Below are positions 47,512 through 57,145 of a stretch of 57,596 nt of DNA, piece by piece. Both the position numbers and the translations under genes were made by a program. The notes under the pieces are model-generated. The model saw only the letters and a list, made by a program, of their open reading frames with translations. It made no database searches and was not told where the DNA came from. The DNA lies in the NCBI GenBank assembly GCA_022641735.1, contig JALCDQ010000011.1:1-57596 (forward strand). The letters run 5' to 3'. The stretch is from Prevotella sp. (GTDB taxonomy: Bacteria; Bacteroidota; Bacteroidia; Bacteroidales; Bacteroidaceae). The first letter of the stretch is position 1. Every line of letters starts with the position of its first letter.

Positions 47512-47608
47512 AGGCAAAAAGGTGAAAAACACTATATCAAAGTTAGGGATAAATACAAATTGAAACTGACTTTTTTATCTTTATTTTTTATCATTCGACC
47601 TAAAACAA

Positions 47609-47661
47609 TGCGAAAAATCGTTCAATCCATCCTAAATTTGTTACATGAACGATTTTTCGCA
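47609..47661. promoter_or_regulatory. Perfect 16-bp inverted repeat, probable operator of the fructan locus
   Basis: TGCGAAAAATCGTTCA (47609-47624) and its exact complement TGAACGATTTTTCGCA (47646-47661) are separated by 21 nt. The right arm ends 43 nt upstream of the susC -7 box. No T-run follows, so a terminator is unlikely. Binding by the hybrid sensor's AraC domain is inferred. Confidence 0.65.
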
Positions 47662-47704
47662 TTCTTCGAAACATCCCTGTTATCGGCTAATTATGATTCC
47701 ATTA

Positions 47705-47712
47705 TATCTTTG
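47705..47712 (+). promoter_or_regulatory. -7 element of the fructan susC promoter
   Basis: TATCTTTG lies 42 nt before the susC ATG. There is no -33 TTG at 19-21 nt, as expected for an activator-dependent promoter. Confidence 0.6.
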
Positions 47713-47754
47713 CAGCAGAAAACAAAAATTGTAACATTAAAAACCTAAACAATT

Positions 47755-50700
47755 ATGCGAAAAAAAGATTTAATTCGAATGTTTGCTGTCATAGCATTAC
47801 TATTCGTGAGCATAGCCATTAATGCTCAAGAAGTCCTTGTAAAAGGTAATGTGATTTCTGCTACTGACAAAGAAGCTATCACTGGCGCTACCGTCAGAGA
47901 AAAAGGTACACAAAATGCCGCCATTACTGATATTGACGGTAATTTTTCAATTAACGTCAGCAATGCCAACGCAACGCTTGAATTCACTTACATTGGTTTC
48001 GTCACTCAAAGCATGCCAGCCTCAAATGGGATGAAGGTGGTATTGCATGAAGATGCACAATCGTTGAAAGAGGTAGTTGTGACAGGCTACATGTCGGAGA
48101 AGAAGGCTGACCTCACAGGCTCTGTGTCAGTTGTGAAGATGAAAGACGTGGCTGACATCCCGACAGGTAATGTTCTTTCAAGCTTGCAAGGGCGTGTATC
48201 TGGTATGAATATCACTACTGATGGAACGCCTGGAGGTACCAATACCTCAACATTGGTACGTGGAAAATCTTCATTCCGTGGTGATGCAAATTCACCTTTG
48301 TACGTTATCGATGGTGTGATGACACGTGAGAACTTATCTTCCATCCTTTCCGCCAACGACATTGAATCCATTCAGGTACTTAAGGATGCCGCCTCAGCCT
48401 CAATTTATGGTGCACAAGCTGCCAACGGTGTCATCATTATCACTACAAAACATGCAAAGAAAGGCGAAACCCGAGTAACAGTAGATGCTTCACTTACCGC
48501 ACAGAAATACTCTTGCGGATTTGATATGCTCAATGCTGATGAATGGGGAGAAGTTTATTGGCAAGCTTACAAATATGCTAATAACGGTGCAACACCTTCT
48601 AGCGAAGTTTATGGAAATGGAAGTACTCCTAAACTTCAGGACTACGTGGGACTTAACGGTGTGCTTGTACATGCCCAAAATACGAACTGGCGTGATGTGA
48701 TTTATCAAACGGCATGGATGCAGAACTATAACATCAATTTGTCGAAAGGGACTGACAATGGCTCCACTTCACTCACCCTCAATTACCTTGACCATAAAGG
48801 CCTGGTGAAATTCACAGAGTTCAAGCGTTTCAATACCCGTCTTGCTAGTGACTACAAATTTTTGGACAACCGCCTGCGTATAGGCGAGAATATTGCGGTT
48901 AACTACTGGACACAGACGCTCGAAGACAGTGGCGTAAATGAAGGTGTCATCAAACAACATCCTGCTAAAACAGTCTATGATTCAGAGGGTAACTACAACG
49001 ATGCCATCGGTGATGTACTTGGCGATGCTCCAAACTATCTGCGTCTGCAAGAAAACCAAAAGAACAATAGTCACGAATATTGGCGTATCTTCGGAAATGC
49101 TTTTATAGAAATAGAACCTATCAAGAATTTAGTACTCCGTTCCAACTTCGGTATCAATTACTATAATGAGAACAATAAATTATGGGAACCGAAATGGGCT
49201 CGTGACCAAGTGAATAAACTCACTCAATCACAAGTACGTCAAACGGATTGGGTATGGACGAATACAGCCAATTATAACATCGAATTTGGCAAAAACAGTT
49301 TTACAGCCCTTGCAGGTGTCGAGGCAAAGAAATATGCCAACAAAACAGAATCGGGTTATGGAACCAACCTCGCTATAGAAGACAAGAATTATATCTATCT
49401 TGACGCTGTGACATCAGGCCAGACCGTAAACGCTAATGCCAGCTACTATTCGATGATTTCACTCTTCGGAAAAGTCAACTACAGCTATGATGAGAAGTAT
49501 CTGTTATCAGCAACAGTACGTCGTGATGCCTCATCACGTTTGAGCAAAGACAATAATGCAGAAGTATTCCCTTCTTTCTCTGCAGGATGGAGAATTTCAA
49601 AAGAAAACTTTATGAAAAATACCGCTTCTTGGCTTGATGAACTGAAACTGCGCGCCTCTTGGGGTATCAATGGTAATGACATCATTCCAAATGATGCTTT
49701 CTATAATAAATATCTCGTAAGCCTGAAGGATGCCAGTTACAATCTGAATGGTGATGGAAGCACGCTATTCCCCGGTGCCTACAAGACTCGTTCTACGAAC
49801 CCTGATTTGACATGGGAAACAACTACACAGACCAATTTTGGTATTGATGCATCATTCCTTCGCTCACGCTTCAACGTTTCGCTGGATTATTTCTATAAGA
49901 AGACCAAAGACATGCTCGTTGAACGCCCTTACATCGCAGTTATCGGTGAAGGTGGCTATGCATGGTATAATGGCGGCGATATGGTAAACAAGGGCTTTGA
50001 GGCAACCCTCACATGGCGCGACCACATCAAAGATTTTAATTATGAAGCTTCTTTCAATATGTCAATATATAAGAATAAGGTAACTGGACTTTCTCAAGAC
50101 ATCTATTATACTTATGGAGGCGGTAATGGTGTTGATAAGACATTGGTTGGACAACCTTTCGGTTCTTGGTTCGGATATAAGACTGATGGTATTTTCCATA
50201 CTCAAGCCGAGGTTGACGAATATAAGAGTACGTATGACGTACAATTCGGTGCTCCTGGTGTTGGACGCATCAAATACGTAGATTCCAATGGTGACGGAAA
50301 AATCAATAACAACGACCGCACATGGTTGGGAAGTGATAATCCAAAATTCATCGGTGGCCTGAATTTAAGTTGTTCTTATAAAGGTTTTGACTTGAGCATG
50401 TTTTTCAATGGAATGATACGTGATGCTTACAACAACTCAAAGTATTACACAGACCTCTTCCAATGCTGGACTGGTAACCATTCAACACGTTTGCTTGATG
50501 CAATGAAGGCTTATCAGGATTTTGAGAAGACTGGTTACTATAACTGCGATACACCAGCTTTGACTACGCTCAATAGTAATAACGAAGACCAGGCAACTGG
50601 ATTCTATATTGAAGACGGAAGCTACATCAAATTGAAGAGTGTTACACTCGGTTATACTTTGCCGCAATCGATACTCAGCAAACTGAGTCTTCGTAATGCA

Positions 50701-50826
50701 CGTGTTTATCTGCAGGCACAAAATCTATTTACAATCACAAGTTATACAGGTGCGGATCCTGAAGGTCTTGGATATGTCTATCCTTTACCACGTACAGTCT
50801 CATTCGGTGTATCATTCGGTTTCTAA
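47755..50826 (+). CDS. SusC-family TonB-dependent transporter of the fructan locus
   Basis: A signal peptide (ending SIAINA-QE) is followed directly by the carboxypeptidase-D-like domain (VLVKGNVISATDKEAITGATV, about 25-100), the plug (RGKSSFRGDANSPLYVIDGVM, SIYGAQAANGVIIITTKH) and the barrel, ending RTVSFGVSFGF. At 1023 aa and without an STN domain it is a transporter only, in keeping with control by a hybrid sensor rather than by sigma/anti-sigma. Together with the SusD partner 37 nt downstream it should import fructo-oligosaccharides. Confidence 0.95.
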   Translation: MRKKDLIRMFAVIALLFVSIAINAQEVLVKGNVISATDKEAITGATVREKGTQNAAITDIDGNFSINVSNANATLEFTYIGFVTQSMPASNGMKVVLHEDAQSLKEVVVTGYMSEKKADLTGSVSVVKMKDVADIPTGNVLSSLQGRVSGMNITTDGTPGGTNTSTLVRGKSSFRGDANSPLYVIDGVMTRENLSSILSANDIESIQVLKDAASASIYGAQAANGVIIITTKHAKKGETRVTVDASLTAQKYSCGFDMLNADEWGEVYWQAYKYANNGATPSSEVYGNGSTPKLQDYVGLNGVLVHAQNTNWRDVIYQTAWMQNYNINLSKGTDNGSTSLTLNYLDHKGLVKFTEFKRFNTRLASDYKFLDNRLRIGENIAVNYWTQTLEDSGVNEGVIKQHPAKTVYDSEGNYNDAIGDVLGDAPNYLRLQENQKNNSHEYWRIFGNAFIEIEPIKNLVLRSNFGINYYNENNKLWEPKWARDQVNKLTQSQVRQTDWVWTNTANYNIEFGKNSFTALAGVEAKKYANKTESGYGTNLAIEDKNYIYLDAVTSGQTVNANASYYSMISLFGKVNYSYDEKYLLSATVRRDASSRLSKDNNAEVFPSFSAGWRISKENFMKNTASWLDELKLRASWGINGNDIIPNDAFYNKYLVSLKDASYNLNGDGSTLFPGAYKTRSTNPDLTWETTTQTNFGIDASFLRSRFNVSLDYFYKKTKDMLVERPYIAVIGEGGYAWYNGGDMVNKGFEATLTWRDHIKDFNYEASFNMSIYKNKVTGLSQDIYYTYGGGNGVDKTLVGQPFGSWFGYKTDGIFHTQAEVDEYKSTYDVQFGAPGVGRIKYVDSNGDGKINNNDRTWLGSDNPKFIGGLNLSCSYKGFDLSMFFNGMIRDAYNNSKYYTDLFQCWTGNHSTRLLDAMKAYQDFEKTGYYNCDTPALTTLNSNNEDQATGFYIEDGSYIKLKSVTLGYTLPQSILSKLSLRNARVYLQAQNLFTITSYTGADPEGLGYVYPLPRTVSFGVSFGF

Positions 50827-50863
50827 ACAATATTATCAAATAACAATTTAAACTAACAGAACT

Positions 50864-52648
50864 ATGAAATTTAAATATATATTATTAGCAGGTGCTGTAA
50901 GTCTGATGATGGCAGGATGTAGTGAAAACAGTTTCCTTGACAATCCTCCACAGGCTACATTGAGTGACGCAACCATGACCTCAGCTGATGGCGCAAATCT
51001 TCTAATCAATGCTGCTTATGCCGCATTAGGTGGTCCTGCAGGACAGACCAACAGTGTATGTTTTTATCCTACAAGCAACTGGAGTTATGGCGAGGTGCGT
51101 TCTGATGACGCATACAAAGGAGGTGGCGGTGTAGGCGATGTGAATGATATACACAAAATGGAGACTTTCGATGTGAACGCAAGCAACGTCAATCTTGACA
51201 TCAAGTGGTATCATCTCTTTTGCAGTGTACAGCGTTGCAATTCTGCTCTTCGCGTACTCAATAATGCTACGGATGACCAAATAGAGAAAAGACAGATTCG
51301 TATAGCTGAAATGAAGGTACTTCGCGCTCATTTTTATTTTGAGTTAAGCCGCCTGTTCAACAAGATTCCATATTTTGATGAGACTGTTGGCAGCAACGAT
51401 GAATATAAGACTATCAGCAACAACCAGTACACTCGTGATGAGATTCTCGGTAAATTGGCAAAGGAGATGCTCGATGCTGCAGAGGTGTTACCGGAAACAC
51501 AAACAGAAGTGGGACGCATCAACAAATATATTGCTTATGCTTATGCAGCTAAAATCAAACTTTATCAGGCCTACAAGCAAGATGAGACTACTCATGCAGT
51601 GACATCTGTTGACAAGGGCTTGATGCAGGAAGTAGTGACGCTGTGCGATAAACTCATCAATAGCGGCAAGTATGATTTGCTGAGCGATTTTCAAGGCCTT
51701 GACCTCATCGCAAACGAAAACGGCAAAGAATCTGTGTTTGCTATCCAATACTCAGCAAATGACGGTACTATCAACGGCGGCCGCATTAATTGGAGTAATC
51801 TGCTTAATTCACCTGCCGGCGGAAGCCCTTATGGTGGCGATGGCTTCTTCCTGCCAAGCCAAGACCTCATCAATGCTTATCAGACGGATGCCAATGGTTT
51901 GCCAGACTTTGACTATCAATCGAAAGCTGATTATAGTAAAGTGACGGATAATGGCAACAATACTTATTCCCTTTCCAACACAACCCCAACTGTGGATCCT
52001 CGTCTCGACTTTGTTGTTGGCCGCCCGAACATTTCATGGAAAACTTATACAAAAACAGCCTGCAACGGATGGGTTCGCGATAAGGGAACATATGGATATA
52101 ACTGTACAAAACGTTTCTGGGTTTCTCCTGAAAGTTCAGACATGATACAAGGTTGGCCATGGGGTGCAAGTCAAATGAACTGGCAGATTATCCGATATGC
52201 TGATGTTTTATTATGGAAGGCCGAAGCTCTCATTGAAATTGGAAGTGACCTGAATACAGCTCGTTCCTTGATAAACAAAGTGCGTGAACGTGCTAAGAAC
52301 AGCAGTTATGTGAAAGACTTCACCGACAAGAGTAAAAACGCTGCCAACTATTCTATTAGTCTTTATTCCGCTGACAATTGGACACAAGATTATGCCCGTA
52401 AAGCCTTGCGCACAGAAATGAGACTGGAAACAGCTATGGAGGGAGAACGCTTCTTTGATTTAGTTCGTTGGGGTATTGCCGACCAAGTAATGAATAATTT
52501 CTTGACTGCTGAAAAGACCAAACGCATATATTATACAAATTCCAAGTTTACCAAGGGCAAAGACGAATATCTCGCTATCCCGAATAATCAGTATGGTTTT
52601 TCCGGTGGCACATATGTGCAGAACCCTGGCTATCCTTCGTTCAAATAA
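50864..52648 (+). CDS. SusD/RagB-family fructan-binding lipoprotein
   Basis: A lipobox (LMMAGC, Cys19, then SENSFLDNPP) opens a 594-aa SusD protein. The N-terminal SusD-like segment (DGANLLINAAYAALGG, YHLFCSVQRCNSALRVLN) and the C-terminal RagB block (IIRYADVLLWKAEALIEIG, LRTEMRLETAMEGERFFDLVRWG) are both characteristic. It binds glycan at the cell surface and caps the SusC pore. A stable hairpin lies 17 nt after its stop, so the genes downstream may have separate expression. Confidence 0.95.
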   Translation: MKFKYILLAGAVSLMMAGCSENSFLDNPPQATLSDATMTSADGANLLINAAYAALGGPAGQTNSVCFYPTSNWSYGEVRSDDAYKGGGGVGDVNDIHKMETFDVNASNVNLDIKWYHLFCSVQRCNSALRVLNNATDDQIEKRQIRIAEMKVLRAHFYFELSRLFNKIPYFDETVGSNDEYKTISNNQYTRDEILGKLAKEMLDAAEVLPETQTEVGRINKYIAYAYAAKIKLYQAYKQDETTHAVTSVDKGLMQEVVTLCDKLINSGKYDLLSDFQGLDLIANENGKESVFAIQYSANDGTINGGRINWSNLLNSPAGGSPYGGDGFFLPSQDLINAYQTDANGLPDFDYQSKADYSKVTDNGNNTYSLSNTTPTVDPRLDFVVGRPNISWKTYTKTACNGWVRDKGTYGYNCTKRFWVSPESSDMIQGWPWGASQMNWQIIRYADVLLWKAEALIEIGSDLNTARSLINKVRERAKNSSYVKDFTDKSKNAANYSISLYSADNWTQDYARKALRTEMRLETAMEGERFFDLVRWGIADQVMNNFLTAEKTKRIYYTNSKFTKGKDEYLAIPNNQYGFSGGTYVQNPGYPSFK

Positions 52649-52664
52649 ACGTAATAACTATATT

Positions 52665-52692
52665 GTAGAGACGCAACACATTGCGTCTCTAC
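52665..52692 (+). terminator. Strong stem-loop between susD and the GH32 gene
   Basis: A perfect 12-bp stem (GTAGAGACGCAA with TTGCGTCTCTAC) with loop CACA is followed by TTTTAATT. It looks like an intrinsic terminator or attenuator at the end of the susCD message. Confidence 0.75.
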
Positions 52693-52835
52693 TTTTAATT
52701 AAACATTCAAAATATACCAAAAATGTTTCAAATATAAACAAAAGAAACACATTTGCTATTGATTGAACGAAATATTACATCCCGTATCGGATATTTTCCT
52801 TTACTTTGCAGCATCTAAATCAAAACTACACCAAA

Positions 52836-54641
52836 ATGAGAAAGAACTTGATATTAACCTTTTTGATGGCGACAGCATTTTGCTGTTCAGTCTTTGCACA
52901 GCAAGACGGTTTACAGATTAATTATCTGGGCACGAACAATACTATATTGAAAGTGGATGCTAAGCACCAATTTCTGCTTATGCCTATCGAAGAACAAGCG
53001 CCCGAGACACATATCAACGTGCTGCTGGATGGCAACATCGACCAACAAATCAACGTTCGTCTGGCACAAAGCAAAATTGATTATTATGTCCCGTTCGACT
53101 TAAAGAAATATAATGGTAAGAAGATTGTAATGGATATCAGTACGGGCAACGACCGCACCAATGTGCGCGACCCGCGCGAGGATGTGTGCTGGAAGGCAAT
53201 CAAACAAAGTGATGCTTTCGATTCTATCAATGTAGAAAAATATCGCCCAGCCTTCCACCATACACCTGTTTACGGATGGATGAACGACCCCAACGGTATG
53301 TTTTATAAAGACGGCGTATATCATCTGTATTTCCAACATAATCCTTATGCCTCTGTTTGGGGCAACATGAACTGGGGACACAGCACAAGCCGCGACCTCA
53401 TCCATTGGCAGCATCTGCCCGTGGCAATTGCTCCCGATGGTCTTGGTGCCATTTTCAGTGGCAGTGCAGTGGTGGACAAGGACAACACAGCGGGTTTCGG
53501 ACGCAATGCCATCGTAGCCATCTACACCTCTGCATCGACAACCCAACGGCAAAGTTTGTCTTACAGCGCCGACGGAGGAATGACTTTCACAAAATACGAA
53601 GGGAATCCCATCATCATGAGTGACAAAGAGTGCCGTGATGACAAGGTAATCTGGAATGCTCAGACTGGCAAATGGAACCTCATCATGGCGGACGCTTTGG
53701 AACATCAGGACTGGTTTTATTCATCCTCAGACCTGAAGCATTGGACAAAAGAAGGCTCTTTCGGACAAGGTTATGGCGCACAGGGTGGCGTGTGGGAATG
53801 TCCTGACTTGATGCAACTGCCTGTACGCGGAACCAATGAAAAGAAATGGGTGCTCATCGTCAACCTCAATCCTGGCGGTCTATTCGGTGGCAGTGCCACA
53901 CAATATTTTGTGGGGGATTTCGACGGAAAGCAATTCAAATGTGATTCCCAGCCAAACGTTACCAAATGGATGGACTACGGCAAAGACCATTACGCCACCG
54001 TATCTTGGAGCAATGCACCTGAAGGCAGGCACACGGTCATCGCATGGATGAGCAACTGGCAATATGCCAACGCCGTACCTACTAAGCAATTCCGCAGTGC
54101 CAACTCGCTGCCACGCGACATTGAGCTCTTCAAAGGTGACGACGGCGAATATTACATCTGCACCACTCCATCACCGGAACTCGTTGCCCTGCGTGGCAAG
54201 GAAAAGAAATACGGTGCATTCGACATCAATGAAAAGACAATTTCGAAGAAGCTGCCAACGGATGCAAATGGCCTTTATGAGCTATTCATCGACCTAGACA
54301 ACGTTAATACAACAGACATCACCTTGAGCAATGAAGGCGGCGACAAGGTGGTAATGACCTATAATGCTGTTAAGCATACATTCAGCATGGACCGTCGGAA
54401 AAGTGGCATCGTTGATTTCAGCTCTGACTTCCCTTGTGTGACCACGGCCCCGACATCTGCCAACCATCATCAGACTTTGCGTCTGTTCATCGATAGATGC
54501 AGTATTGAAGCCTTCGATGGCGACGGGAGATTTGTCATGACTAACCTAGTATTCCCTCATAGCCCATTCACGACAGTATCATTATGTGCAAGTGGAAAAG
54601 CCAAAGTATATGACATGAAGGTGTGGAATATTAAAGACTAA
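52836..54641 (+). CDS. Secreted GH32 fructanase (levanase/inulinase type)
   Basis: The ATG at 52836 is preferred over a TTG 30 nt upstream. A signal peptide (cleaved near VFA-QQ) leads a beta-sandwich N-terminal domain (DUF4980-like, about 25-130), the five-blade GH32 propeller and a C-terminal beta-sandwich. Catalytic residues are nucleophile D151 (WMNDPNG), acid/base E321 (WECPDL) and transition-state stabiliser D268. The last lies in RDDK, where the family almost always has RDPK, so D269 replaces Pro. It hydrolyses beta-fructosides of levan or inulin. A near-consensus -7 box (TTACTTTG, 52801-52808) precedes it, 27 nt from the ATG. Confidence 0.93.
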   Translation: MRKNLILTFLMATAFCCSVFAQQDGLQINYLGTNNTILKVDAKHQFLLMPIEEQAPETHINVLLDGNIDQQINVRLAQSKIDYYVPFDLKKYNGKKIVMDISTGNDRTNVRDPREDVCWKAIKQSDAFDSINVEKYRPAFHHTPVYGWMNDPNGMFYKDGVYHLYFQHNPYASVWGNMNWGHSTSRDLIHWQHLPVAIAPDGLGAIFSGSAVVDKDNTAGFGRNAIVAIYTSASTTQRQSLSYSADGGMTFTKYEGNPIIMSDKECRDDKVIWNAQTGKWNLIMADALEHQDWFYSSSDLKHWTKEGSFGQGYGAQGGVWECPDLMQLPVRGTNEKKWVLIVNLNPGGLFGGSATQYFVGDFDGKQFKCDSQPNVTKWMDYGKDHYATVSWSNAPEGRHTVIAWMSNWQYANAVPTKQFRSANSLPRDIELFKGDDGEYYICTTPSPELVALRGKEKKYGAFDINEKTISKKLPTDANGLYELFIDLDNVNTTDITLSNEGGDKVVMTYNAVKHTFSMDRRKSGIVDFSSDFPCVTTAPTSANHHQTLRLFIDRCSIEAFDGDGRFVMTNLVFPHSPFTTVSLCASGKAKVYDMKVWNIKD

Positions 54642-54672
54642 AAGAAGAATAATAATAAAATTAAATATTACA

Positions 54673-55839
54673 ATGAACAAACCTAAATCAAATTTATCGG
54701 CACTTTTGCCAGTCATGCTATGTTTCTTCACGATGGGTTTTGTCGACTTGGTCGGCATCGCATCCAACTATGTGAAGCAGGATCTAGGACTGGCTGACTC
54801 TCAAGCTAACCTCTTCCCATCGTTAGTGTTCTTCTGGTTCCTGATTTTCTCAGTTCCTACAGGACTGTTGATGAACAGGATTGGCCGTCGCAAGACTGTG
54901 TTGCTGTCTATTGCTGTGACAATAGTGTCACTGCTCATCCCTATCTTTGGCGAGAGCTTCATCGTGATGCTCATTTCCTTCTCACTGCTCGGCATTGGCA
55001 ACACACTGATGCAGACCTCACTGAACCCACTCATCAGCACCATTATCAAGGGCGACCGACTGGCAAGCACGCTAACATTCGGCCAGTTCATCAAAGCCAT
55101 CGCATCATTTCTTGCACCCATTATCGCCTTATGGGGAGCTACGGGCGCATTACCACTTTTCGGACTTGGTTGGCGTGTGCTCTTCCCTATCTATACAGTG
55201 ATTGCCGTGATAGCCATACTGTGGTTGGGAGCAACAAACATTGAAGAAGAGAAAATCGACGGGCACGTTTCGGGATTCGGCGAATGTTTCCGACTGTTAC
55301 GCAATCCTTTTATCTTATTGTGTTTCCTTGCCATTATGTGCCATGTGGGAATTGATGTGGGCACCAATACCACCGCCCCAAAGATATTGCAGGAACGACT
55401 CGGTTTCACCCTCGACGATGCAGCCTTTGCCACCAGCCTCTACTTCATCTTCCGTACCATCGGATGTTTGACAGGGTCCATCATCCTGCAAAAGCTCAGC
55501 ACAAAAAAGTTCATGTTCATCAGTGTCAGTTTCATGCTGCTTTCGATGATTGGCATGATGGCATTCAGCTCCCGTTTCATCATCTATGCGGCAATCGCAT
55601 TGGTCGGCTACGGCAACAGCAACGTCTTCTCGATGGCATTTTCTGAGGCGCTCATTGCCATGCCTGACAAGAAAAACGAGGTATCAGGACTGATGATTAT
55701 GGGCTTGTTCGGCGGTACGCTTTTCCCACTCGCTATGGGTTATGCCAGCGACGCCGTAGGCAGTCAGACCGGTGCAGTGGCAGTGATGGCGATTGGGGTC
55801 ATCTATCTGATTGGATATGCCATAAAACTTAAAAAATAA
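54673..55839 (+). CDS. MFS fructose transporter, FHS/fucose-permease-like
   Basis: This is an inner-membrane protein of 388 aa with about twelve helices. Marked blocks are MGFVDLVGIASNYVKQDLG, MNRIGRRKTVLLSIAVTIVS and LLGIGNTLMQTSLNPLIS. It is paralogous to the transporter at 16577-17761. Its place between the GH32 fructanase (31 nt) and the fructokinase (27 nt) gives it the role of fructose importer, as for BT1758 of B. thetaiotaomicron. The substrate is inferred from context. Confidence 0.9.
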   Translation: MNKPKSNLSALLPVMLCFFTMGFVDLVGIASNYVKQDLGLADSQANLFPSLVFFWFLIFSVPTGLLMNRIGRRKTVLLSIAVTIVSLLIPIFGESFIVMLISFSLLGIGNTLMQTSLNPLISTIIKGDRLASTLTFGQFIKAIASFLAPIIALWGATGALPLFGLGWRVLFPIYTVIAVIAILWLGATNIEEEKIDGHVSGFGECFRLLRNPFILLCFLAIMCHVGIDVGTNTTAPKILQERLGFTLDDAAFATSLYFIFRTIGCLTGSIILQKLSTKKFMFISVSFMLLSMIGMMAFSSRFIIYAAIALVGYGNSNVFSMAFSEALIAMPDKKNEVSGLMIMGLFGGTLFPLAMGYASDAVGSQTGAVAVMAIGVIYLIGYAIKLKK

Positions 55840-55866
55840 AAACTTGCAAACTGAATAATTAAAAAT

Positions 55867-56748
55867 ATGAAAGAAATTGTAGTAGGAATGGGCGAAGCCC
55901 TTTGGGATATTCTGCCCGATGGAAGGAAGATTGGTGGTGCACCAGCTAACTTCGCGTATCATGCATCGCAGTTCGGACTTGACAGTTGTGTAGTCAGTGC
56001 TGTCGGCAACGATGAACTTGGTGATGAAACAATTAAAAATCTGACATCTAAAGGACTTAATCTGATGGTCCCGCAGATACCATACCCCACGGGCACGGTA
56101 CAGGTTACACTCGATTCCAACGGCGTGCCCGCTTATGACATCAAAGAAGGTGTGGCATGGGATAACATCCCCTTCACGCCAGAATTGGAGGCATTGGCAA
56201 AAGAGACACAAGCCGTCTGTTTCGGTTCTTTGGCTCAACGCAGCATCGTTTCGCGTGAGACTATCCACAAATTTCTTGATGCCATGCCTGATGATGGAAA
56301 ACGTCTGAAGATTTTCGACATCAACCTCCGCCAGTCGTTCTATAACAAAGAGATTATCTGCGAGTCGATGAAGCGTTGCAACATCTTGAAAATCAACGAT
56401 GAAGAACTCGTCATCATCAGCCGCATGTTTGGTTATCCGGGCATTGACCTCAAAGATAAATGCTGGTTGTTGATAGGCAAATACAAATTGAACATGCTCA
56501 TCCTCACATGTGGTGTCAATGGCAGTTATGTTTTCACGCCTGGTGGTATGTCGTTTGTGGAGACTCCAAAGGTCGAGGTTGCCGACACAGTCGGTGCTGG
56601 AGACTCGTTCACAGGCTCCTTCTGTGCAGCTTTGCTGAAAGGAAAAACCGTGAGAGAAGCCCATCGGTTGGCTGTTAAAGTCAGTGCATTTGTGTGTACA
56701 CGCAATGGCGCAATGCCTCGCTTGCCACAGGAACTATTATTAGAGTAG
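55867..56748 (+). CDS. Fructokinase (PfkB family)
   Basis: This is a 293-aa ribokinase-fold sugar kinase. Signature 1 is GGAPANFAYHASQFGLDSCVVSAVGNDE in the N-terminal part (first 20 residues of the match are the diagnostic ones). Signature 2, DTVGAGDSFTGSF near residue 245, contains the catalytic Asp and anion hole. FDINLRQSFYNKE is the usual fructokinase block. It phosphorylates imported fructose to fructose-6-phosphate with ATP. It is the last gene of the fructan locus. Confidence 0.92.
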   Translation: MKEIVVGMGEALWDILPDGRKIGGAPANFAYHASQFGLDSCVVSAVGNDELGDETIKNLTSKGLNLMVPQIPYPTGTVQVTLDSNGVPAYDIKEGVAWDNIPFTPELEALAKETQAVCFGSLAQRSIVSRETIHKFLDAMPDDGKRLKIFDINLRQSFYNKEIICESMKRCNILKINDEELVIISRMFGYPGIDLKDKCWLLIGKYKLNMLILTCGVNGSYVFTPGGMSFVETPKVEVADTVGAGDSFTGSFCAALLKGKTVREAHRLAVKVSAFVCTRNGAMPRLPQELLLE

Positions 56749-56768
56749 TTGAAGAGCGATATCTTCAA
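56749..56768 (+). terminator. Weak stem-loop after the fructokinase gene
   Basis: A 7-bp stem (TTGAAGA with TCTTCAA) and 6-nt loop start immediately after the stop and are followed by TTTATC. It is a modest candidate terminator. Confidence 0.4.
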
Positions 56769-57025
56769 TTTATCTATCCATTGTTATACGGATTTTCAGA
56801 AGAGCCCAGAATGCCTTTATATAAGGATTCAATACAAAAATAAAAGTTTTCAGGAGGCAGTTAAGAGGCGGCAATGGGCTCATCTGAAAATCCATGTAGA
56901 TAGAGAAGAACATATCTTCTTTGCAGGTAAAGACAAAATTTCTGTTGACAGGCGATAAAAATGAACTCTGCTTGTCTTAGTTAGTTCAATATATCACACT
57001 AACTTTATGCAAAACTAATAGCCGT

Positions 57026-57045
57026 TTTTGCATAATTATGCAAAA
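57026..57045. repeat. Perfect 20-bp palindrome beside array D
   Basis: TTTTGCATAATTATGCAAAA reads the same on both strands. The word ATGCAAAAC/GTTTTTGCAT recurs at about 57007-57015 and 57329-57340. Confidence 0.75.
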
Positions 57046-57145
57046 CGAATATGAGCTTCTCCAAAAGGCGAGGCTTCATATAGTGAACCTTTAAAAATAA
57101 AGTCGCTTATATCGCACGAAAAGGGCCTTTTCGACGAGGTCGGTT

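Noticed and set aside
47609..47661. Terminator of the hybrid sensor gene
   Set aside because: The stem is strong but the 21-nt loop is long and no T-run follows on the plus strand. The position relative to the susC promoter fits an operator better.
47560..47748. Short frame upstream of the fructan susC gene
   Set aside because: It is read across the perfect inverted repeat and the promoter and has no plausible start; the region is better explained as regulatory.
55684..56664. 326-codon frame antisense to the fructokinase gene
   Set aside because: Its length is explained by codon bias of the PfkB gene on the opposite strand; the product has no recognisable domain or start context.
56749..56958. 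69-codon frame after the fructokinase gene
   Set aside because: It starts with TTG directly at the fructokinase stop, has no ribosome-binding context and no recognisable protein features.
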